Shown here piece after piece: positions 1 through 5,449 of a DNA stretch of 15,031 nucleotides. The number at the start of each line of letters is the position of its first letter. Position 1 is the first letter of the stretch. The position numbers and the translations under genes were made by a program. Location of the stretch: positions 1 to 15,031 of the forward strand of contig CAZMUZ010000092.1 of assembly GCA_964569315.1 (NCBI GenBank). The letters are read 5' to 3'. The notes beneath the pieces were generated by a model that was not told the origin of the DNA, searched no databases, and worked only from the letters and a program-made list of their open reading frames with translations. The DNA is from CADEFF01 sp964569315 (GTDB lineage: Bacteria; Pseudomonadota; Alphaproteobacteria; Dongiales; Dongiaceae).

Positions 1-386
1 GCGGATTTGCCGCCCGCAAAATTCAGCCAGATCGAACGGCTATGCCCCAACAACACGGCAAATCCGGCGAAGCAAACAGCCCAAGGCACCCAGCTTTGCG
101 GATCGAGCGCTCCCGGTGGCGTGACGGACGGCAATGCATAGAGCCAGGGATAAAACCAGCGGGCGAAGACGATCGCCCCCACACCTTTCAGCACATCTAC
201 CGAAAGCACCGCCAGTGCAGGCCATTTCCCCAGGGTTCGCAATACGTTCGTTGCCCCAATGGATCTGGAGCCGTGCTCTCGGATATCGATGCCCTTGAGC
301 AATTTCCCCGCCAGATAGCCCGTGGGCGTAGAGCCGAGGAGATAAGCGATCGCCAATCCAGCCGCACTCGCTATCCAGAAAATCAT
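1..386 (-). CDS. plsY: PlsY, acyl-phosphate glycerol-3-phosphate acyltransferase (5' part, runs off left edge)
   Basis: This integral membrane enzyme transfers an acyl chain from acyl-phosphate to glycerol-3-phosphate, the first acylation step of phospholipid synthesis. The first 128 residues are visible. They carry the PlsY signatures in order: a first membrane segment with GSTPTGYL (residues 18-25), then DIREHGSRSIGATNVLR (34-50), then the D-x-x-KG loop (D64-K67-G68), and finally GHS...FAGGKS at the truncated end. The family is about 200 residues, so roughly the last third lies outside the window. I chose the ATG at 386 because GAGG sits 8 bases upstream; an in-frame ATG at 428 would fall almost on the candidate -10 element. 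The wording LAGKLLKGIDIR and GGKS, rather than GGKG, resembles cyanobacterial PlsY as I recall it. GC is about 59% by hand count over 1-360, below the neighbouring genes. It is divergent from chaC. Confidence 0.88.
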   Translation of the reverse strand, partial: MIFWIASAAGLAIAYLLGSTPTGYLAGKLLKGIDIREHGSRSIGATNVLRTLGKWPALAVLSVDVLKGVGAIVFARWFYPWLYALPSVTPPGALDPQSWVPWAVCFAGFAVLLGHSRSIWLNFAGGKS

Positions 387-432
387 GGGATTCGCCTCGA
401 CGCGGCCAATTTCAGTCGACAGGTCCATTGTC

Positions 433-461
433 CGCATAGTTCGGCATGGTGCCGGCTTCAA
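433..461 (-). promoter_or_regulatory. Candidate sigma70-type promoter for plsY
   Basis: On the minus strand TTGAAG (-35, 456-461) and TATGCG (-10, 433-438) are separated by 17 bases, about 47 bases upstream of the chosen plsY start. The match is partial (4/6 and 3/6 to the consensus). It would place the in-frame ATG at 428 too close to the -10 for translation, which favours the start at 386. Confidence 0.33.
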
Positions 462-550
462 GCGGAATGGAAAACAGTCTATGGGACGATCATGATGCCG
501 ATCGACCGGCAAGATTCACGCGCTCGCGGACACCGTTGAGCGGAGGTTGG

Positions 551-1303
551 ATGGAACGTCTCGTCATGTCCGCTCCCCGACAGCTTTCCTTGACCCGGGC
601 GCTCATCCAGACCGCGTTTCCGGCGCCGGTTGCGGACGACCATGCGGGAATGGCGCTGCGCACCGGGCAGGAGCTGGCAGAAACGCTGGCCGCCGCCTTG
701 CAAGACGGAAAGATCGGCAACCATCTATGGCTCTTCGCCTATGGCTCCCTCATGTGGAAGCCGGACATCGCGTACGGCGAGCGCAGGATCGCGACTCTCC
801 GGGGCTGGCACCGGCGCTTCTGCCTCTGGCAATGGCGCTATCGCGGAACCCGCGCGAATCCGAACCTGATGCTGGCGCTCGATCGCGGCGGCGCCTGCAA
901 GGGCGTCGTCTATCGGATCGACGGGCCGGAGCTCGGGCGCAAGCTCGCCGGCATCTGGGAGCGCGAGATGATCGCCTATGGCTATCTTTCGCGCTGGGTC
1001 GAGGTTCGAACCGACCACGGGCCCGTCCGCGCCCTCGCCTTCGTCGCCAATCGCGGCGGCGAACGCTATGCGGGCCGGCTGCCCGAGGCGGACATCGCCG
1101 CCCGCATCGCCGCCGCCTGCGGCCATGCGGGCGCCGGCGCCGAGTATCTCCTCGATACCGTGCTGCATTGCGAGCAGATCGGCATCCATGACCGCCGGCT
1201 CTGGCGGCTCCAGGCCCTGGTCGCGGATCTCATCGCCGAAACCTGCCGGAACGCCGCCAGCCCCAAGCCCGGTTCTGCCGGAGGGACCAGCCCTTCGACC
1301 TGA
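551..1303 (+). CDS. chaC: ChaC-type glutathione-specific gamma-glutamylcyclotransferase
   Basis: Cytosolic enzyme of the ChaC family, which cleaves glutathione to 5-oxoproline and cysteinylglycine. The 250-residue product has the cyclotransferase-fold glycine loop YGSLMW (Y64-W69), followed by the family's GWHRRFCLW and the W-E-R-E-M segment, whose second glutamate (E139) fits the catalytic acid. YLLDTV and the W-R-L-Q-A-L-V helix close the domain. An N-terminal segment of about 55 residues, including LSLTRALIQ, precedes the fold, as in proteobacterial ChaC proteins. The open frame extends up to 446, but I chose the ATG at 551 because GGAGG ends 4 bases before it and the upstream extension has no family character. 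The gene is convergent with the first RidA-like gene, with only 16 bases between stops. The name chaC reflects its historical link to the cation antiporter chaA, which is not seen here. Confidence 0.9.
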   Translation: MERLVMSAPRQLSLTRALIQTAFPAPVADDHAGMALRTGQELAETLAAALQDGKIGNHLWLFAYGSLMWKPDIAYGERRIATLRGWHRRFCLWQWRYRGTRANPNLMLALDRGGACKGVVYRIDGPELGRKLAGIWEREMIAYGYLSRWVEVRTDHGPVRALAFVANRGGERYAGRLPEADIAARIAAACGHAGAGAEYLLDTVLHCEQIGIHDRRLWRLQALVADLIAETCRNAASPKPGSAGGTSPST

Positions 1304-1319
1304 ACCTGCGCCTCCGCAC

Positions 1320-2035
1320 TCAGCCCTGCGCCACCGCCCAGATCTCGACGAGATGCCCCGGCGAATGCATGTGGGGCTGCGGCACGACGGTGATCGGCGG
1401 CAACGGCCCCTCGACGCAGCTCGCGATGGTCGCGAGGAACGCCTCGGTCTCCGCCGGTGTGCCCTTCGAGGTGAAATAGGCGACCAGCAGGCGGTAGTCG
1501 GCCGGCGTCTTGCCGAGGCCGCGCACGATCTCGTTGTTGAGGTCCATGACGTAGCGGGTCTGCGCATGCAGATCGCCGAGATGCACGGGTTTGCCGCTGC
1601 GGCCCGGCTCGAACGGCACCTGCCCGCCGGTCCAGATCGTGTCGCGCAGCTTCAGCCCCTGGCGATAAGGCACCGGGATCGGCCAGTCCCATACCTTGTC
1701 GGGCCAGGCGTCGCCGCGCGGGATGTATTTGTTGCCGGCGGTGCGCAGGCCCGTCAGCTCGTATTTCGTNNNNNNNNNNNNNNNNNNNNNNNNNNNNNNN
1801 NNNNNNNNNNNNNNNNNNNNNNNNNNNNNNNNNNNNNNNNNNNNNNNNNNNNNNNNNNNNNNNNNNNNNGATTGCCGATGGCACCGACGATCTGCAAAGC
1901 GAGATCGTTCGGATGGCGGATCTGCCCCGCCGCGTCGAAATCGCCCGATGACCCGACGAACGCATACTCGCCGGCACCGGCGACCCGGTCATGGGCGGCT
2001 TTGATCGGCAACCGCCACTTCTTGCCTTCGGCCAT
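1320..2035 (-). CDS. Three-domain RidA-superfamily protein, copy 1, interrupted by an assembly gap
   Basis: This is the paralogue of the gene at 2236-3456. Two pieces are readable: the first 55 residues (from the ATG at 2035 down to 1870), 51 of them identical to copy 2 by hand count, and the C-terminal RidA domain (below 1769), where 98 of 117 residues match. Between them are 100 N. The gap edges align to 2685 and 3291 in copy 2, so about 605 bases would be missing if the copies are equal in length. The two pieces lie in different frames across exactly 100 N, but a 605-base insert would restore one frame. The start is the same MAEGKKW as in copy 2, with AAGGA 10 bases upstream. Function is as for copy 2. 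I cannot exclude a real lesion or an insertion inside the gap. Confidence 0.75.
1770..1869. other. Assembly gap (100 N)
   Basis: An exact run of 100 N, the usual placeholder for a scaffold gap of unknown size. At least 48 bases to its left (1722-1769) and 55 to its right (1870-1924) also occur in the second RidA copy, so the gap sits in a duplicated region where short-read assembly would be expected to fail. Confidence 0.97.
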
Positions 2036-2079
2036 AATTCTTCAGTCCTTCCATTCATGCCATTTCGGTGGAAAGCAGA

Positions 2080-2107
2080 GCCTAGTGTCCGATGCGCCGG
2101 GAGGAAA
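2080..2107 (-). promoter_or_regulatory. Candidate promoter of RidA-like copy 1, conserved with copy 2
   Basis: On the minus strand TTTCCT and CTAGGC lie 16 bases apart. The same arrangement (TTTTCT, 16 bases, CTAGGT), followed by TTCTGC or CTCTGC, occurs before copy 2, and in both cases the ACTAGG box starts 51 bases before the ATG. Conservation of spacing in otherwise diverged upstream DNA is the main evidence. The rest of the 200-base region between the two RidA genes shows only a weak 5-bp stem (2116-2130). Confidence 0.4.
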
Positions 2108-2235
2108 GATGCTTGGGCCGTCCGGCGGCCGGTTCGTCCCGGGTCTGCGCATCCGCCAGCCCGGCGCCCTACGAGAGCACCCGGGGCCGAACACTCGTCG
2201 CGAGGCGCAAAAGCGGTGTCGTCAGCGTGCCTGCG

Positions 2236-3456
2236 TCAGGCTTGGGCCACCGCCCAGATCTCGACCAGATGATCCGGCGAATGCATGTGGGGCTGCGGCA
2301 CGACGGTGATCGGCGGCAGCGCCCCCTCGACGCAGCTCGCAACGGTCGCGAGGAATGCCTCGGTTTCCGCCGGCGTCCCCTTCGAGGCAAAATGGGCCAC
2401 GATCAGGCGATAATCGGCCGGTGTCTTGCCGAACGCGCGCACGATCTCGCTGCAGAGACCCATGACATGACGGGTCTGCGCGTGGAGATCGCCCTGATGC
2501 ACGGGCTTGCGTGGATGACCGGGCACGAACGGCACTTGTCCGCCGGTCCAGATCGTGTCGCGCAGCTTCAGCCCCTGGCGATAGGGAACCGGAATTACCC
2601 AGTCCCATACCGTCTCCGGCCAGGCGTCGTCGCGCGGGATGTATTTGTTGCCGGCGGTGCGCAGGCCCGTCAGCTCGTATTTCGTGACGATGCCTTCCGG
2701 GCTGAGGAGGTGGCAGGGCACGACTGTCGCGACCGGACCCGGATCGTAGAAATAGGTCGCCCGGATGGCGGCCATCGCCGCCCACTGCTCCATGGTTGTG
2801 CCGAAGTAATAGCCCTCCGCCTTGACCGTATCCTGCAAGGTCACCCCGAGCCCCGCGGCCGTCCGCGCCATCTCCTGCATCATCGCATGGCTCTGCTGCG
2901 TCCCGTCGCCGGGCGCGGCGATTCCGTCCTCGGGATCGGCCGCGGTCGTGCCGGATACCGAGAAGAACTCCCCGGCCCGCAGGCCCTGCGTCAGGATCGG
3001 GCGGTCGAACAGATCCCGCACCGCTTTGGGCGGCTGCCGGGTCACCGCGATGACCGGCTGCTGCCGGCGCCAGCCCTGGCGCGCGATCGCCTGAAGCTGG
3101 ATCGCCTGCCCCGCGAAGGGCTGCATCGGCACCGGATTGGCCGTGATCGCCGGCGCCAGATCGAAATCGAAGGCCCGGCGCAGGCGGGCCATGACCTCCC
3201 AATACCCGTTCTTGCCAGCCGGCGTGTAAAACGCCTTCAGCCGCACCACGTCGCCGAGATCGAGGCCCTTCTCCCCCAGCGCCTCGCGCAGATTGCCGAT
3301 GGCACCGACGATCTGCAAAGCGAGATCGTTCGGATGGCGGATCTGACCTGCCGCGTCGAAATCACCCGAGGATCCGACGAACACATACGCGCCGGCGCCG
3401 GCGACCCGGTCATGCGCGGTCTCGATCGGCAACCGCCACTTCTTGCCTTCGGCCAT
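2236..3456 (-). CDS. Three-domain RidA (YjgF/YER057c/UK114) superfamily protein, copy 2
   Basis: The 406-residue product is three RidA-like units of about 130 residues in tandem (roughly 1-128, 135-270, 280-406), whereas canonical RidA is a single domain acting as a trimer. Each unit has the fold's pattern of an early strand ending in a G-containing turn (FVGSSGDFD, FSVSGTTAA, IWTGGQVPF), an amphipathic helix, and a closing strand (LVEIWAVAQ in the third). Canonical RidA hydrolyses reactive enamines and imines using an arginine just before the last strands. At that place these units read AITANPV, ATVVPCH and ITVVPQP, with no arginine, so deaminase activity is doubtful. The start MAEGKKW is shared with copy 1, and AAGGGA lies 10 bases upstream; a longer frame to 3519 would run through the promoter. 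It lies 142 bases downstream of an aldehyde dehydrogenase on the same strand. Some RidA relatives are 2-aminomuconate deaminases acting next to such dehydrogenases, but that role is only a possibility here. Confidence 0.85.
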   Translation of the reverse strand: MAEGKKWRLPIETAHDRVAGAGAYVFVGSSGDFDAAGQIRHPNDLALQIVGAIGNLREALGEKGLDLGDVVRLKAFYTPAGKNGYWEVMARLRRAFDFDLAPAITANPVPMQPFAGQAIQLQAIARQGWRRQQPVIAVTRQPPKAVRDLFDRPILTQGLRAGEFFSVSGTTAADPEDGIAAPGDGTQQSHAMMQEMARTAAGLGVTLQDTVKAEGYYFGTTMEQWAAMAAIRATYFYDPGPVATVVPCHLLSPEGIVTKYELTGLRTAGNKYIPRDDAWPETVWDWVIPVPYRQGLKLRDTIWTGGQVPFVPGHPRKPVHQGDLHAQTRHVMGLCSEIVRAFGKTPADYRLIVAHFASKGTPAETEAFLATVASCVEGALPPITVVPQPHMHSPDHLVEIWAVAQA

Positions 3457-3500
3457 GCTCCTGCAGTCCCTTCTGTTCGACGCGATCGATGGGATGCAGA

Positions 3501-3528
3501 ACCTAGTCGTCTCCGCCACCGGAGAAAA
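3501..3528 (-). promoter_or_regulatory. Candidate promoter of RidA-like copy 2
   Basis: On the minus strand TTTTCT (3523-3528) and CTAGGT (3501-3506) have a 16-base spacer and are followed by TTCTGC. The arrangement and its distance to the ATG match those of copy 1, which suggests that the duplication carried its own promoter and 5' leader. It also suggests that copy 2 need not depend on read-through from the dehydrogenase. Confidence 0.4.
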
Positions 3529-3598
3529 GCCATTTGCGCCGACGGGGTGCCGCGCATCGTCGCCGCCTCGCGCCGCGCAAAGGGGTTGCGCACGCGGA

Positions 3599-5083
3599 TC
3601 AGCCCATCACGAATGGATTGGGTACCGTCTCCGCCATGTTGATCCAGACGCTCTTGGTCTGGAGAAAGGCCCGCACGGCGTCCTGCCCGTTCTCGCGGCC
3701 GAGCCCGCTATGCTTGTAGCCGCCGAAGGGCGACATGAAGCTGACGGCACGATACATGTTGACCCACACGGTCCCTGCCTCGAGCCGCTCGGACATGCGG
3801 AGCGCGCATCGCATATCCTCCGTCCAGACCCCGGAGGCGAGGCCGTAGAGCACGTCGTTCGCGATCTCGACCGCCTCCGCCTCGTCGCGGAACCGGATTA
3901 CCGAAAGGACCGGCCCGAACACTTCCTCCTGCGCGATCCGCATCTTGTTGCTGACCTCGTCGAAAATCGTCGGCTGAACGAACCAGCCCTCGCCGCAATC
4001 CGGCCCGCTGCCGCGGCCGCCGCCGAGGACGCAGCGCGCGCCTTCGGCCTTCGCGACCTCGATATAGTCGAGGATCTTCTGGTGCTGCAGCAGGGTCGCG
4101 ACCGGGCCGACCTGCGTGTCGGGCCGCATCGGGTCGCCGAGCTTTGCCGTTTTCGCGAACGCAAGCAGCTTGTCCATGAACTCGTTATGGATGCGGTCCT
4201 GCACCAGAAGCCGCGATCCGGCGATGCAGGTCTGGCCGGAGGCGGCGAAGATGCCCGCGATGGCGCCGCGTACGGCATTGTCGATCCTGGCGTCGGCGAA
4301 CACGATGTTCGGCGACTTGCCGCCGAGCTCCAGGCTGACCGATTTGAAGCCGCCCGCGGCTGTCTGATAGACGTGCCGACCCGAACGCTCGCCGCCGGTG
4401 AAGGTCACTTTCGCGACCTTGGGATGCTTGATGAGGGCGTCGCCGACTTCCGCCCCGAAGCCCGTCACGACATTGACGACGCCGGGCGGAAAGCCCGCCT
4501 TCTCGAAGAGCGCGGCGAATTCGAGCGTCGATGCCGAAGTATATTCGGAAGGCTTGAGGACGATCGTGTTCCCGGCCGCGAGTGCCGGCGCCACCTTGAA
4601 GGCGGTGAGCAGCAGAGGCGAGTTCCACGGCGTCACCGCCACGACCACGCCAAGCGGCTCGGACCGGGTGAAGTTGAACACCTCCGCTTTGTCGGTGGGC
4701 AGGACCGCACCTTCGATCTTGTCCGCGAGCCCGCCGAAATAATTGTACCATTGCGGGACATATCGGACCTGGCTCGCCATCTCGGCATAGAGCTTGCCGT
4801 TGTCGCGCACCTCGATCGTCGCGAGCCGTTCCGCCTCGGCCGCAACGAGATCGGCCAGGCGCCGCATGAGCGCCCCGCGCGCCGTCGGCTTCATGCTGCG
4901 CCAAGGCCCGACGAAGGCCGCACGCGCCGCCTCCACCGCGCGGGCGGCGTCCGCTTCTCCGCACCGCGGAACAAGCGACCAGGGCTTGCCGGTATAGGGG
5001 TTGAAGCTTTCGAAATACTCGCCGGACGCGGCTTCCCCCCATTCGCCGCCGACAAGGCATTTGTACCGTACCAAATCGGACAT
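3599..5083 (-). CDS. NAD(P)-dependent aldehyde dehydrogenase
   Basis: Soluble enzyme of the ALDH superfamily that oxidises an aldehyde to a carboxylate. The 494-residue product is of normal family length and is intact. Visible motifs are TPWNSPLLL in the cofactor domain, KPSEYT, the FTGG-x-x-SG nucleotide loop, the general base in LELGGKSP (E252) and the nucleophile in GQTC (C286), separated by the usual 34 residues. EEVFGPVL and the PFGGYKHSGLGRENG segment close the protein. The substrate cannot be read from sequence; the overall look is that of the betaine/semialdehyde/hydroxymuconic-semialdehyde type. I chose the ATG at 5083 (MSDLVRYK) because AAGGG lies about 6 bases upstream and homologous proteins begin near this point; the longer frame to 5293 crosses the 17-bp tandem repeat. 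RidA-like genes follow on the same strand, and a sensor kinase is divergent. Confidence 0.92.
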   Translation of the reverse strand: MSDLVRYKCLVGGEWGEAASGEYFESFNPYTGKPWSLVPRCGEADAARAVEAARAAFVGPWRSMKPTARGALMRRLADLVAAEAERLATIEVRDNGKLYAEMASQVRYVPQWYNYFGGLADKIEGAVLPTDKAEVFNFTRSEPLGVVVAVTPWNSPLLLTAFKVAPALAAGNTIVLKPSEYTSASTLEFAALFEKAGFPPGVVNVVTGFGAEVGDALIKHPKVAKVTFTGGERSGRHVYQTAAGGFKSVSLELGGKSPNIVFADARIDNAVRGAIAGIFAASGQTCIAGSRLLVQDRIHNEFMDKLLAFAKTAKLGDPMRPDTQVGPVATLLQHQKILDYIEVAKAEGARCVLGGGRGSGPDCGEGWFVQPTIFDEVSNKMRIAQEEVFGPVLSVIRFRDEAEAVEIANDVLYGLASGVWTEDMRCALRMSERLEAGTVWVNMYRAVSFMSPFGGYKHSGLGRENGQDAVRAFLQTKSVWINMAETVPNPFVMG

Positions 5084-5128
5084 GATCGCCCTTCCCCGGC
5101 TGCGAACGACGCGCGCGTTTGTACTGGA

Positions 5129-5162
5129 TCCCGCGCGATTCTGGGTCCCGCGCGATTCTGGG
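5129..5162. repeat. Perfect tandem duplication of a 17-bp unit, possible operator
   Basis: The unit TCCCGCGCGATTCTGGG occurs twice without interruption (5129-5145 and 5146-5162), followed by a partial third copy (CGCGATT). On the minus strand it overlies the place where the -35 of the dehydrogenase promoter would lie if TACAAA at 5118-5123 is its -10, and no good -35 hexamer is present there. That arrangement is compatible with a regulator site. The repeat is seen directly; the function is inferred. Confidence 0.6.
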
Positions 5163-5236
5163 CGCGATTTCTGCCATGACGCCAGTGCAAATCCGCCGGC
5201 AAAGCCCGCCTGACCCCGGCAACCCGCCCGAATCTG

Positions 5237-5266
5237 TTGACCCTGCGCGGGACCGAGAACCAGAAT
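5237..5266 (+). promoter_or_regulatory. Candidate sigma70-type promoter for the hybrid kinase
   Basis: TTGACC (5237-5242, 5/6 to consensus) and CAGAAT (5261-5266, 4/6) are separated by 18 bases. The predicted leader to the kinase ATG at 5450 would be about 175 bases, which is long, so a nearer promoter is possible. Confidence 0.35.
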
Positions 5267-5449
5267 AGCCACGGGATTCGTCGGGGGCTGCAATTCGCGA
5301 TATCGGCATTGTGCCGTCGCAACGGGTGCGGGTGTCTCGGCCGCGCCGGATTATTGACTGAAGTCATCGTGGGGGCCATCGACGCCGCGCCCGGGCCTGC
5401 TGTGCCGGACCGGGAGAGCGGCAGAGGTCGATGGGCATGGCGAGGTCGG

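Larger units (their letters stand above)
5084..5449. other. 366-base intergenic region between aldehyde dehydrogenase and hybrid kinase
   Basis: No gene is supported here. The region holds a dehydrogenase leader with a possible minus-strand -10 (TACAAA, 5118-5123), a perfect 17-bp tandem repeat (5129-5162), a candidate plus-strand promoter (5237-5266), and a small palindrome TGACT-GA-AGTCA (5355-5366) about 83 bases before the kinase start. It is the longest non-coding stretch in the window and a plausible shared control region. Confidence 0.6.

Noticed and set aside
42..539. Plus-strand open frame opposite plsY
   Set aside because: The minus strand encodes unmistakable PlsY motifs, and the plus-strand translation has no family features.
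2092..3642. Long plus-strand open frame (516 codons) opposite the RidA gene
   Set aside because: It has no domain character, is rich in Arg and His as expected for an antisense shadow, and lies opposite a gene with clear RidA motifs.
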